A stretch of DNA of 64,000 bases from Paenibacillus glycanilyticus (lineage in GTDB: Bacteria > Bacillota > Bacilli > Paenibacillales > Paenibacillaceae), in NCBI RefSeq assembly GCF_023715145.1, contig NZ_JAMBNP010000001.1, positions 744,001 through 808,000 of the forward strand. The letters are read 5' to 3'. Under the pieces are notes generated by a model. The model was not told where the DNA came from, did no database searches, and saw nothing but the letters and a program-made list of their open reading frames with translations. This document shows, piece after piece, positions 16,463 through 25,735 of the stretch. Made by a program: the position numbers and the translations under genes. Position 1 is the first letter of the stretch. Each line of letters starts with the position of its first letter.

Positions 16463-17731
16463 TCAATTCTTCGGTACAGGAGAGTAACGCGAAATGCGCG
16501 CGCCGAGTCTTCCCAACATCGTTTCAATGCAATCATAGCCGCGGTCGATATGATGGATTTGCTCTACTATCGTTTTGCCTTGAGCGGCTAATCCGGCAAT
16601 CACAAGCGCAGCACCCGCTCTGAGGTCGGTAGCTTCCACCGTTGCACCATATAGACGCGGTACGCCGCGGATGAAGGCTGAGTTCAGATCCACCCGGATA
16701 TCGGCGCCCATGCGGGATAATTCATCCACATGCTTCAGGCGACCTTCAAAGATCGTTTCCTTCAAAATGCTGACTCCATCTGCCAGCGCAAGCAGGACCA
16801 TCACCTGCGACTGAAGATCGGTCGGGAAGGCAGGATACGGAGCCGTTACGACTCTTTCTACTGCTCTTGGCCGCCCCGGACAGCCTACTTTGATTATATC
16901 ACCGTCAACAGCGATTTGAACACCTGCACGGCGGAGCACATGAATAAGCGAGGATAAATGTGCTGGATTCGTATTTAATAGAGTGACCTGCCCGCGTGTT
17001 GCGGCAGCAGCTACCATCATGGTACCGGCAACGATACGATCCGGAATGACCTTATACGTGCAAGGCGTAAGCGACTGTACCCCTTCGATCGTAATCGTAT
17101 CCGTTCCGGCACCCATGATTTTAGCGCCCATCTCGTTCAGAAATCTCTGCAAATCTTGAATTTCCGGCTCGCGTGCTGCGTTGCTTATCGTAGTGCGGCC
17201 TTCCGCAAGCACGGCTGCCATCATAATGTTCTCCGTTGCTCCAACGCTTGGGAAGGCCAGATGAATATCCGCACCGTGCAGTTTGTCTGCGCGGCAGATA
17301 ATCCGGTTCCCAATCTCCTCAATTTCTGCGCCAAGAGCCTGAAGTCCTTCCAAGTGAAGATCGATTTTTCTCTCGCCGATTGCGCAGCCGCCAGGCTGAT
17401 ACACCTGCGTCTCTCCAAATCTAGCTAACAGCGGCCCCATCAAAAAGATAGACGATCGCATCTGTCCCATTAACGATTCCGGTACATGGGAGGTATGTGC
17501 CGTTTCCGTGTTCAGCACAACCGTATCTCCCACATGCTCAGCGCGGCATCCTAATTCGCGCAAAATGTTAAGCATTACGTCAATATCAAGCAGCCTTGGC
17601 ACATGTTCAATCGTAGATGTGCCTTCCGCAAGCATACAGGCTGCCAATATCGGCAAAGCGGCATTTTTCGCTCCTTGGATAACAATGGATCCTGAGAGAG
17701 GTTTCCCGCCTTCAATCACCAATTTGTCCAA
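16463..17731 (-). CDS. murA: UDP-N-acetylglucosamine 1-carboxyvinyltransferase MurA
   Basis: Adds enolpyruvate from PEP to UDP-GlcNAc, the first committed step of peptidoglycan synthesis. The protein has 422 residues, usual for the family. The N-terminal GAKNAALP motif and the PEP-binding Cys (C116, in QPGGCAIGERKIDLH) are present, so the fosfomycin target residue is intact. It starts at TTG 17731 with GGAGGTGA seven bases upstream, 15 bases after murB. Confidence 0.97.
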   Translation of the reverse strand: MDKLVIEGGKPLSGSIVIQGAKNAALPILAACMLAEGTSTIEHVPRLLDIDVMLNILRELGCRAEHVGDTVVLNTETAHTSHVPESLMGQMRSSIFLMGPLLARFGETQVYQPGGCAIGERKIDLHLEGLQALGAEIEEIGNRIICRADKLHGADIHLAFPSVGATENIMMAAVLAEGRTTISNAAREPEIQDLQRFLNEMGAKIMGAGTDTITIEGVQSLTPCTYKVIPDRIVAGTMMVAAAATRGQVTLLNTNPAHLSSLIHVLRRAGVQIAVDGDIIKVGCPGRPRAVERVVTAPYPAFPTDLQSQVMVLLALADGVSILKETIFEGRLKHVDELSRMGADIRVDLNSAFIRGVPRLYGATVEATDLRAGAALVIAGLAAQGKTIVEQIHHIDRGYDCIETMLGRLGARISRYSPVPKN

Positions 17732-17746
17732 TGTATCACCTCCGAA

Positions 17747-18652
17747 TTACCGCTCACCCACCACCAATACTTCCGGCACCAGCTGAACCCCGTAGTGGTC
17801 AGCAATTGTACCTTGAATGTGAGACATGAGGGTGAGAACATCTTCAGCTGTCGCTTGCCCTCTGTTTACTATGAAATTGGCGTGAAGCTCCGAAACTTCC
17901 GCTCCCCCGAATCGAACGCCCTTTAATCCGGCCTCTTGAATAAGCCTGGCGGCAAAATCATTTGGCGGATTGCGGAACACGCTACCTGCGCAGGCCAGCT
18001 GCAGCGGCTGCGTGCGTAACCTCCGTTCCTGATAGGACGCAAGTGCTGCCGTAATTTCATCTCGGTTTCCTTCCGCAAGCTCGAACGTCGCTTCAACGAC
18101 AACGCCTTTGGTCTCGTGGAGGATTGAGTGGCGGTAAGAAAATTGCATTTCTTCTCGGTCGAATCGAACCAATTCACCTGTTTCCAGCACAATCTCAGCT
18201 GATCTAAAAATACGTGACACATCAGATCCATGTGCGCCTGCGTTCATATAGACAGCTCCGCCGACCGTTCCTGGTATTCCCCCCGCGAATTCCAGACCGG
18301 TAAGTCCTTCTCTGCCCGACATTCTCGATAATTTAACAAACGAGAACGACGCGCCCGCATGTACGAGCGTTCCTTCAAAGCGCACGTAATCCAGCCCATC
18401 CCGGGTTTTGATCACTACGCCGCGGATCCCCTTATCGCTCACGAGCATGTTGGAGCCGCGTCCAAGATTCGTCCACGGTACGCCATGCTTCTGAAGCAGC
18501 CGGATGGCCGACACGAGCTGATCTTTGCCGTGTGGGATAAAGAGAACATCAGCGGGTCCGCCGATTTTCCAGGTTGTATGTTTTGCAAGCGGCTCATTGT
18601 AAAGGATCTGGCCGAGACCTGCTTGTTCCAATTCCGCAATAAATGTTTCCAT
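17747..18652 (-). CDS. murB: UDP-N-acetylenolpyruvoylglucosamine reductase MurB
   Basis: A 301-residue flavoprotein that reduces enolpyruvyl-UDP-GlcNAc to UDP-MurNAc with NADPH. The FAD-binding segment NLGRGSNMLVSDKG, the GGIPGTVGGAVYMNAGAHG loop, the catalytic Ser region ACAGSVFRNPP and the closing Glu in LVPEVLVVGE are visible; it is a type II MurB. The ATG at 18652 has AAAGGAGGT eight bases upstream, and codons further upstream in the ORF are not part of the family. In most Bacilli murG lies directly upstream; here only 260 non-coding bases separate it from ftsW/spoVE. Confidence 0.97.
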   Translation of the reverse strand: METFIAELEQAGLGQILYNEPLAKHTTWKIGGPADVLFIPHGKDQLVSAIRLLQKHGVPWTNLGRGSNMLVSDKGIRGVVIKTRDGLDYVRFEGTLVHAGASFSFVKLSRMSGREGLTGLEFAGGIPGTVGGAVYMNAGAHGSDVSRIFRSAEIVLETGELVRFDREEMQFSYRHSILHETKGVVVEATFELAEGNRDEITAALASYQERRLRTQPLQLACAGSVFRNPPNDFAARLIQEAGLKGVRFGGAEVSELHANFIVNRGQATAEDVLTLMSHIQGTIADHYGVQLVPEVLVVGER

Positions 18653-18840
18653 GTTGTCGAACCTCCTTTTGCTTCTAGTTAGAGAGAATAAGGCTTCCGC
18701 TATGGGCATTGGCATCACTGCTTTCCGCCGCAGCGTTAGTGACTAAAGGCCCGAGCTGGGCGATGGTCACGATTTATAGAGTATCTTATGCCCTCTCCAT
18801 TCCGAATGTGACAATCGCCTATGCCGCCCCGTAAACACAA

Positions 18841-18891
18841 AAATGGACGTCAGGCGGCCGCCTGTGAAAGGCGGCGCCATGCCGGCCATTT
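18841..18891. other. Hairpin region where murG would be expected
   Basis: The gap 18653-18912 has no ORF resembling murG or a remnant of it. It holds AAATGG (18841-18846) pairing with CCATTT (18886-18891), and inside it GCCGCC/GGCGGC (18857-18862 with 18870-18875). On the minus strand it is followed by a T-rich stretch, so it may end the ftsW/spoVE transcript and leave murB to its own promoter. Confidence 0.5.
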
Positions 18892-18912
18892 ACGCCAATA
18901 TCTCATCCCTCA

Positions 18913-20010
18913 TCATCTTGAGTATCGGGATATATTGAGCAAAATGCCAAGAGCGGTAAGAAGAAGCGTCAGCGAGGACCCGCCATAGCTGATGAGCGGA
19001 AGCGTAATCCCCGTAACCGGCATCGCGCCGATTACTACACCGATATTAATGAGTACCTGAACGCCTACGATACCGGTAATCCCGACCGCTAGCAGACTTC
19101 CGAATGTATCCGGAGCCGAAATCGCGGTGCGGATCCCTCTCCAGACTAATATCATAAACAGGATGATAAGTGCTGCACCGCCAATAAAGCCAAGCTCCTC
19201 TGAAAGGATGGAGAATATAAAGTCCGTCTGCGGCTCCGGCAAATAGCTGAATTTCTGACGGCTCATGCCAAGACCCAGTCCAACCAGGCCGCCCGGTCCT
19301 ATCGCATATAGGGATTGAATAATTTGATAGCCTGTTCCAAGGGGATCCGCCCAGGGATCAAGGAAGCCTGTTATCCGCTTCATCCTATAGGGTTCGGCAA
19401 TAACCAGCGCTATAAGTCCCAACAGCCCGCTCGACCCAAGCAGGGCCAAATGTCCGATTCTCGCGCCAGCGGCGAAAATAAGGATAAGAGCAGCCCCGAC
19501 CATAACCGCTCCGGACCCCAGATCCGGCTGCAGCATGATAAGGCCGAAGGCTAGTCCAACCAGACCAAGCGGCGGCAATAAGCCTTTTGTAAAATGCGTG
19601 ATCGTCTGTTGTTTCTCGGAAAGCCATTTGGCCAGAAACAGAATCATCGCGAGCTTCATAAACTCGGAAGGCTGTATGCCAAAGGAGCTGATGCCGAGCC
19701 AGCTTCGGGCACCGCCGCGGACGACGCCGATACCGGGGATAAGTACGATAATAAGCAGGACGAAGCAGACCAGAAGCGCAGCTTTCGCCCAGTTTTTCCA
19801 TATCAAATAATTCGCGTTCATCGTAAATAGCAAGGCGCCAACGCCAAGAACGGCAAATATAAGCTGGCGCTTCACATAATAGTATTTATCGCCAAATTCA
19901 TGGAAAGCGAGCACCGCGCTCGCGCTGTATACCATTACTAATCCAATCGTCAGGATAAGCGCGATGGAGACGATCATCCAAACGTCCGGGGCGGACCTGG
20001 CTTTGGCCAT
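18913..20010 (-). CDS. SEDS family glycosyltransferase FtsW/SpoVE
   Basis: A 365-residue polytopic SEDS protein with about ten membrane helices. Conserved features include GVVRGGARSWLGI, IQPSEFMKLAMILFLA, the catalytic-site region MLQPDLGSG, FLPEPQTDFIF-like YLPEPQTDFIFSILSEELG, and LPLISYGGSS near the end. SEDS proteins polymerise glycan strands with a class B PBP. Placement after murD fits SpoVE of B. subtilis, but in genomes with a single copy here it may be the vegetative FtsW; the sequence does not decide. The ATG at 20010 has AGAGGTG eight bases upstream. Confidence 0.93.
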   Translation of the reverse strand: MAKARSAPDVWMIVSIALILTIGLVMVYSASAVLAFHEFGDKYYYVKRQLIFAVLGVGALLFTMNANYLIWKNWAKAALLVCFVLLIIVLIPGIGVVRGGARSWLGISSFGIQPSEFMKLAMILFLAKWLSEKQQTITHFTKGLLPPLGLVGLAFGLIMLQPDLGSGAVMVGAALILIFAAGARIGHLALLGSSGLLGLIALVIAEPYRMKRITGFLDPWADPLGTGYQIIQSLYAIGPGGLVGLGLGMSRQKFSYLPEPQTDFIFSILSEELGFIGGAALIILFMILVWRGIRTAISAPDTFGSLLAVGITGIVGVQVLINIGVVIGAMPVTGITLPLISYGGSSLTLLLTALGILLNISRYSR

Positions 20011-20057
20011 AGCAAACACACCTCTTGTTATGCGTAAAGTAGGGACAAGCCCCCTAC

Positions 20058-21479
20058 TTACAAGGTATGCGCCGATTCTTTAAAAATGCGTCCGCGCTGC
20101 TCAAAGGATGCAAACATATCCCAGCTCGCGCATGCGGGAGACAATAATACGATATCCCCGGGCTCAGCAAGGCCGGCAGCTTCTTGTACGGCCTTGCGCA
20201 AGGTAGACTCGGCGTCTTCCTCAGGTTCGACCAATCGCACATTGGTTAAACCTGCCAGCTCCGCTACGTTCGCCAGCTTGGCTCTTGTTTCGCCCAGCGC
20301 CACAAGCCCCTTCAGCCGGTTCCGGAATACGGGAAGAAGCTCCATATAATCGGAGCCCCGGTCGAGTCCTCCGGCAATCAGGATAATCGGAGAGCTCAAG
20401 GAGCCTACGGACATGATCGTTGCCGTTGCGTTTGTTGCCTTGGAATCGTTGTAATATTTGACGCCTTTCACTTCACCCGCGTATTCAAGACGGTGTTCTA
20501 CGCCTCTGAATCCTTTCAGTACCGGCACCATGGCCTCGGGAGCAGCTCCAGCTGCCAGGCAGGCAGCAATTGCCGCAAGGGCATTTCCCGCGTTGTGACG
20601 GCCGGGAATGCCAAGCTCCGACACCGGGAGAATCGTCTGCTCGGTCCCATCCTCCTTGCGCCATACGATCTTATGATCGGCGCCCGATTCCTTGCCTCTT
20701 TCGAACGGAGGTTCAATGCAGACCCCTTTGTCCAAACGCACATAGAGCGAGAATGGCACGATCTTGGCTTTAACGGTGTCCGCAATCGCCCTGCAGGTCG
20801 CGTCGTCCCAATTCAGAACGGCAACATCTTCAGCCGTCTGATTGGCGAACAGCTTTACCTTCGACGCAACATAATCCTCCATCCCGCCATGGTAGTCCAG
20901 ATGGGTTTCCGCAATGTTAAGCAGCAAGGCAATGCTTGGACGGAATGCCGAAGTACCCTTCAATTGAAAGCTGCTAAGCTCGGCGACGATCCAGTTGTCT
21001 TCGGTCGCAACCTCCGCCGCTTCGCAAAGCGGCGTGCCGATATTGCCGGCTACAAGCGGATTCAAGCCTGCTTCGCCAAGCAGCTCGCCAATCCAGGTCG
21101 TTGTGGTTGTTTTGCCGTTTGAACCGGTAATGCCGATAATCGGAGCTTTAGAGATCCAATACGCAACTTCAACCTCCGTTACGATTTCCACGCCATGCGC
21201 TTCCGCCTGCCGGACCGGACCGGCTGTATAAGGAATGCCCGGGTTTTTCACAAGCAAGGCCGTTTCGCTTGTCACGAGATCCTCCGGATGATAACCGCAT
21301 AGCACAGAAATGCCCAAAGCAGTCAATTCATCCGCTTCGGGGCATAGGTCGCGTTCTTTTTTATCGTTAACGATCACTTCTGCTCCCAGAGCATGAAATA
21401 CTTTAGCTACGCTCACGCCGCTTCTGGCTAGGCCTAGGACAACGACGCGGCGATCCCGATAAGTCGCCGGATGGTTCAT
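20058..21479 (-). CDS. murD: UDP-N-acetylmuramoylalanine-D-glutamate ligase MurD
   Basis: Adds D-Glu to UDP-MurNAc-Ala using ATP. It is a 473-residue Mur ligase: N-terminal Rossmann-like domain (VVVLGLARSGVSVAKVFHALG), ATP loop GITGSNGKTTTTTW, nucleotide motif ELSSFQLKG, and C-terminal domain with YNDSKATNATAT. RBS AAAGGAGTTG precedes the ATG. It lies 113 bases after mraY. Confidence 0.97.
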   Translation of the reverse strand: MNHPATYRDRRVVVLGLARSGVSVAKVFHALGAEVIVNDKKERDLCPEADELTALGISVLCGYHPEDLVTSETALLVKNPGIPYTAGPVRQAEAHGVEIVTEVEVAYWISKAPIIGITGSNGKTTTTTWIGELLGEAGLNPLVAGNIGTPLCEAAEVATEDNWIVAELSSFQLKGTSAFRPSIALLLNIAETHLDYHGGMEDYVASKVKLFANQTAEDVAVLNWDDATCRAIADTVKAKIVPFSLYVRLDKGVCIEPPFERGKESGADHKIVWRKEDGTEQTILPVSELGIPGRHNAGNALAAIAACLAAGAAPEAMVPVLKGFRGVEHRLEYAGEVKGVKYYNDSKATNATATIMSVGSLSSPIILIAGGLDRGSDYMELLPVFRNRLKGLVALGETRAKLANVAELAGLTNVRLVEPEEDAESTLRKAVQEAAGLAEPGDIVLLSPACASWDMFASFEQRGRIFKESAHTL

Positions 21480-21592
21480 AAGTACAACTCCTTTGTATGA
21501 TTAGCCACTCGAATAGTTTTTGTTAGGTTCGGCATGATGCCTCCCGCCGGCCTTCAATTGAAGCGGCAGGAGACCAAACATGCCGTTGTTCC

Positions 21593-22549
21593 TTATAGTG
21601 CTAGAAAAAGAGCTATAACCGCAAGAAGAAGACCAACCGACCAGAACGTCGTTACGACGCGCCACTCGGACCAGCCGACCAATTCGAAATGATGATGTAT
21701 CGGACTCATTTTGAAAATCCGCTTGCCGCGCAGCTTAAATGATCCCACTTGCAATATGACCGACAGCATCTCCAGTACAAACACGCCGCCTACAATGACA
21801 AGCATAAGCTCCATCTTGGTCAGAATCGCGACTGCGGCTATGCCCCCGCCAATGCCAAGCGAACCGGTGTCACCCATAAACACTTTAGCCGGATGGGCAT
21901 TAAAGATGAGGAAGCCTAGTACCGCCCCTACCATTGCAGCGGAGAAAATAGCCGACTCATGCTCGGAAACCTGCAGCGCAAGAATCGTAAACGCGCCAAA
22001 GGCGATTGCGCTTGTACCTGACAACAGACCGTCAAGTCCGTCCGTAAAGTTCACCGCATTGCTTGATCCGAACAAAATGATGACCACAAACGGATAATAG
22101 AACCAGCCCAGGTCAAAGCCCCATGACGTGCCCGGAACCGTAATCATCGTGCTATGATTCATGTTGTACAGCTCCGCGCATACGATGATGGAGAAGAGCA
22201 GCTGGCCGAACAGCTTCTGGCGTGCCGTCAGTCCCAGCGAACGTTTAAATACGATTTTAATATAATCATCCAGGAAGCCAACTAGGCCAAACCCCAAGGA
22301 TGCCGTAAACAATACCCAGAAATCAGGGGTCTTATCCGAAAATTTCAAGAAAGATATAAGCAGAGCCAGCATAATAATAATGCCGCCCATTGTAGGAGTG
22401 CCGCTCTTCTTCAAATGGCTTTGCGGACCGTCAGTCCGGATTTGCTGTCCAAACTTCATGCGCCGGAGAAGCGGAATGAACAATGGTCCAAGCAGAACCG
22501 CTATTAAGAATGATGCACCTAATGAAAATAAGATGACCATCGTGTCCAT
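21593..22549 (-). CDS. mraY: Phospho-N-acetylmuramoyl-pentapeptide transferase MraY
   Basis: An integral membrane enzyme that moves phospho-MurNAc-pentapeptide to undecaprenyl phosphate, giving lipid I. It has 318 residues and ten predicted helices. Family motifs are present: [46 protein letters not shown] and MSPIHHHFE. It starts eight bases after the murF stop with GAGGTGA upstream. Confidence 0.98.
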   Translation of the reverse strand: MDTMVILFSLGASFLIAVLLGPLFIPLLRRMKFGQQIRTDGPQSHLKKSGTPTMGGIIIMLALLISFLKFSDKTPDFWVLFTASLGFGLVGFLDDYIKIVFKRSLGLTARQKLFGQLLFSIIVCAELYNMNHSTMITVPGTSWGFDLGWFYYPFVVIILFGSSNAVNFTDGLDGLLSGTSAIAFGAFTILALQVSEHESAIFSAAMVGAVLGFLIFNAHPAKVFMGDTGSLGIGGGIAAVAILTKMELMLVIVGGVFVLEMLSVILQVGSFKLRGKRIFKMSPIHHHFELVGWSEWRVVTTFWSVGLLLAVIALFLAL

Positions 22550-22557
22550 TATCTATC

Positions 22558-23970
22558 TCACCTCGCTTCTAAAGTTTGGACAATCTGTTCCATGCGCATG
22601 CCGCGCGAGCCTTTGACAAGTACCAAATCACCGGGCTCCACTTGCTCTTTCAGCCATTCTCCAAGCTTCTCTTTATCTTCAAAATGTACGATTGTCGAAT
22701 CTTTCGCTTCCGCCGGAAATTGGGACAATGCCCCCGCCGACGTATGCCGCGACAATGGACCGCATGTAATAACGGCATCGGCCTTGTCCGGTGTAATATA
22801 AGCACCCGTCTCAAAATGCAGAGATTCTTCATCCGGGCCAAGCTCCCGCATATCGCCAAGCACAACCCATTTCCGGCGGAAGCCGGTCAACTGGGCGACC
22901 AGATCAATAGCGGCGCGCACAGCCGTCGGATTGGCGTTATACGCATCGTTTAAAATCATCGCTCCGTTATGCGCCTTCACCGGTTGGATTCTCATCCCCG
23001 TCAGCTCAAGACCAATCAAGCCGCTGCGGATATCCTCTTCCGAGATGCCGAACCTTCGGCCAATCGCGATTGCCGCAAGCGCGTTGCTGACGTTGTGCTG
23101 ACCCGGCACCGGAATGGTATAAGGCGAGGATGCGGCATCCTGTCCTTTACGCTTCACGGCGAATGATGAAGAAACAGCGCCAACAGCAATATCGGCTGCC
23201 GACCAATCATTGGACTCGCCAAGGCCAAATGTCTGGAGCTGCGTGCCTTCCGGCAGACTCATTGCCGCAAGCTCTGCCGCAAGCAGCGGCTCATCGCCGT
23301 TATACAGCAAGATGCCGCCCGAATGAAGCCCTTGGGCAATCTCCAGCTTCGCCTTTGCAATCCCTTCACGCGAGCCGAGCTGAAGCAGGTGGGCATCACC
23401 GATATTCGTAATAACCGCCACATCCGGGCGGGCAATGTTCGTGAGCAGCTCAATTTCGCCAAATCCGCTCATGCCCATCTCAAGGACTGCCGCGTCCGTC
23501 TCTTCATCGAGCTGAAGAACGGTTAACGGAAGTCCGATATGATTATTCAGATTGCCGGCCGTCTTGTGAACCTTATAAGAGGTTCCGAGCACGGCGGCAA
23601 CCATGTCCTTCGTTGTTGTTTTGCCGTTGCTGCCCGTAATGCCGATCACGCGGACATACAGTTCCTCCCGGTAGGAAGTTGCCAGCTGCTGAAGAGCCTT
23701 CAGCGTATCTCTCACGAACAGCAGCGGCGCATCCGCCAGCTCCTGCGGAACTTCACGCTTCGTCTCCCACAGCGCGGCTGCCGCTCCCTGCGAAAGTGCC
23801 TGGGCTACATAATGGTGACCGTCAAAGTTCTCTCCTACAAGCGGAACGAACAGCTGACCAGCCTGAATACTGCGCGTATCCGTGCTGACGCCGACGATCC
23901 GGATCGGTTCGCCTTTATAGGCTCTGGCGCCGCACATGTCGGCGACTTGCTCCAATGTACGATTGATCAA
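22558..23970 (-). CDS. murF: UDP-MurNAc-tripeptide D-alanyl-D-alanine ligase MurF
   Basis: Adds D-Ala-D-Ala to the UDP-MurNAc tripeptide. It has 470 residues with N-terminal substrate domain (STDTRSIQAGQLFVPLVGENFDGH), ATP loop GITGSNGKTTTKDMV, and C-terminal domain with NDAYNANPTAVRAA and LVKGSRGMRMEQIV. It starts at TTG 23970, whose TTGA overlaps the murE stop, so the two are translationally coupled. Confidence 0.97.
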   Translation of the reverse strand: MINRTLEQVADMCGARAYKGEPIRIVGVSTDTRSIQAGQLFVPLVGENFDGHHYVAQALSQGAAAALWETKREVPQELADAPLLFVRDTLKALQQLATSYREELYVRVIGITGSNGKTTTKDMVAAVLGTSYKVHKTAGNLNNHIGLPLTVLQLDEETDAAVLEMGMSGFGEIELLTNIARPDVAVITNIGDAHLLQLGSREGIAKAKLEIAQGLHSGGILLYNGDEPLLAAELAAMSLPEGTQLQTFGLGESNDWSAADIAVGAVSSSFAVKRKGQDAASSPYTIPVPGQHNVSNALAAIAIGRRFGISEEDIRSGLIGLELTGMRIQPVKAHNGAMILNDAYNANPTAVRAAIDLVAQLTGFRRKWVVLGDMRELGPDEESLHFETGAYITPDKADAVITCGPLSRHTSAGALSQFPAEAKDSTIVHFEDKEKLGEWLKEQVEPGDLVLVKGSRGMRMEQIVQTLEAR

Positions 23971-25454
23971 TGTAATAATCCCCTTATCGCTTCTTTTGCC
24001 ACCAAACGGTCGTCAAAAGGATGCGTAACGCTTCCTATAATTTGATACGTTTCATGACCTTTCCCCGCAATCAATACTACATCGCCCGGGCTTGCCATTT
24101 CAACCGCTTTTTCAATAGCGGCGCGGCGGTCAACCATCAGCTCGTACCGGTCGGAGGAAACTCCGTCCTTCTCAAGACCGGCTTCGATATCCTTCAGGAT
24201 GAGATCCGGATCTTCCGTTCTCGGATTATCGGAAGTGACGAGTACATAGTCGGCGTAACGGGCAGCAATCGAGCCCATAATCGGCCGCTTCGTCCGGTCG
24301 CGGTCGCCTCCGCAGCCAAATACGCAGATGATACGCGGCGGAGCAAGCTCCTTCACTGCGCGCAGCACGTTCTCGAGACCATCAGGCGTATGCGCATAGT
24401 CAACGACAACTGCAAAATCCTGACCGGCCTGCACCGATTCTACGCGGCCCGGTACGCCGGGAACCGCTTCAAGACTTGCCTTGATCTGCTCTATCGTTAC
24501 GCCTTCAATTAGAGCCGCAGTAATGGCAGCAAGCGCATTATAAACGTTGAACTTGCCTACCATTTGGAGCGCAATGTCCGTCTCGCCGCGGAATGTGCTT
24601 ACCCGGAAAGCCGTGCCTTGCGCAGAAATCCGGATATTCGTTGCGCGAACATCCGCTTCTCGGTCAATGCCGTACGTAATCACTTCAGCCGCTGTCAGCT
24701 TGGCGAACTGCCCGGATACTTCATCATCCGCATTTAATACCGCGTAAGCGCGATCCTCTGCGTTTGCCGCGAATTCATTACCCAGCCTGGAGAAGAAAAG
24801 TCCCTTGGCTTCCGCGTACTTCTCCATCGTCCCATGGTAATCGAGATGATCCTGCGTCAGGTTCGTAAAGACGGCCGTACGGAAACGGCAGCCCTTCACG
24901 CGTCCTTGCTCAAGGGCATGCGAGGATACCTCCATCGCGCAATAGGCCGTTCCTTCCTCGCGCATAGCCGCCAAATACTGCTGAAGCTGAAGCGCCTCCG
25001 GCGTAGTACCCGACATCGGGAACGATTTCCCCGCATATCGCATTTCAACCGTTCCGATAACACCGGAGCTTTTGCCGTTATCATTCAAGATTTGTTCGAT
25101 CAAATAGGTTGTAGTCGTCTTGCCATTCGTCCCCGTTACCCCGATAAGGTTCAAAGCCTTGCTGGGATGACCGTAGAAATGATCAGCCAAAACGGCCATA
25201 GCCAGCCGGCTGTCCTTCACGATCAGCTGTGGAGCATCCAGCTCCAGCTCACGTTCGACGACGAATGCGACTGCGCCTTTGGCTGCGGCCTGAGGCGCAT
25301 AAGCGTGACCGTCAACGGTATGTCCCGGCAAACAGATAAACAATTGCCCCTGTTCTACCTTGCGGGAATCCGTCTCGATGCCAGTCACCTCCGCATTCCC
25401 GGAGCCTTTCAGCCTCGCTGTAATAAGCAGTTCTGCCAATTCGCTTAATCGCAT
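23967..25454 (-). CDS. murE: UDP-MurNAc-dipeptide meso-diaminopimelate ligase MurE
   Basis: A 495-residue Mur ligase. The ATP loop is GVTGTNGKTTTTYLI and the amino acid selectivity motif is DNPRTEDP, which marks meso-diaminopimelate rather than lysine. Hence the stem peptide is of the direct mDAP type. The ATG at 25454 has GGGAGG eight bases upstream; the ORF extends 48 bases further but without a site. The mRNA before it contains the 42 bp tandem array. Confidence 0.97.
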   Translation of the reverse strand: MRLSELAELLITARLKGSGNAEVTGIETDSRKVEQGQLFICLPGHTVDGHAYAPQAAAKGAVAFVVERELELDAPQLIVKDSRLAMAVLADHFYGHPSKALNLIGVTGTNGKTTTTYLIEQILNDNGKSSGVIGTVEMRYAGKSFPMSGTTPEALQLQQYLAAMREEGTAYCAMEVSSHALEQGRVKGCRFRTAVFTNLTQDHLDYHGTMEKYAEAKGLFFSRLGNEFAANAEDRAYAVLNADDEVSGQFAKLTAAEVITYGIDREADVRATNIRISAQGTAFRVSTFRGETDIALQMVGKFNVYNALAAITAALIEGVTIEQIKASLEAVPGVPGRVESVQAGQDFAVVVDYAHTPDGLENVLRAVKELAPPRIICVFGCGGDRDRTKRPIMGSIAARYADYVLVTSDNPRTEDPDLILKDIEAGLEKDGVSSDRYELMVDRRAAIEKAVEMASPGDVVLIAGKGHETYQIIGSVTHPFDDRLVAKEAIRGLLH

Positions 25455-25497
25455 GTTGTTTTCCTCCCGTGTATGTAGGTCGTTATCTCTCATTATA

Positions 25498-25735
25498 GTC
25501 AAGGACGATGCGTTATATCATCCCCCTTGACTATGGTAAGTCAATGAAGATGCGATATATCATCCCCCTTGACTATGGTAAGTCAAGGACGATGCGTTAT
25601 ATCATCCTCCTTGACTATTGTAAGTCAATGAAGATGCGATATATCATCCCCCTTGACCATTGTAAGTCAATGAGAATGCGTTATATCATCCCCCTTGACC
25701 ATTGTAAGTCAATGAGAATGCGTTATATCATCTTC
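25498..25735 (-). repeat. 42 bp tandem repeat array between spoVD and murE
   Basis: Five full units (from 25498, 25540, 25582, 25624, 25666) and a 28-base partial sixth. Units 1 and 3 are alike, as are 2 and 4, so there is also an 84 bp higher-order period. Each unit begins and ends with complementary GTCAAGG/CCTTGAC-type arms around GATG/CATC, so it can fold. The partial unit includes the spoVD stop codon (25709-25711) and its last eight codons, so the array seems to have grown from the gene's 3' end. Confidence 0.97.

Noticed and set aside
18653-18912. Remnant of murG
   Set aside because: Frames in the gap were read for the GGTGGH and C-terminal motifs of MurG; only short stretches between stops with no resemblance were found.
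25498-25735. CRISPR-like array
   Set aside because: Units follow each other directly with no spacers, and no cas genes are nearby.
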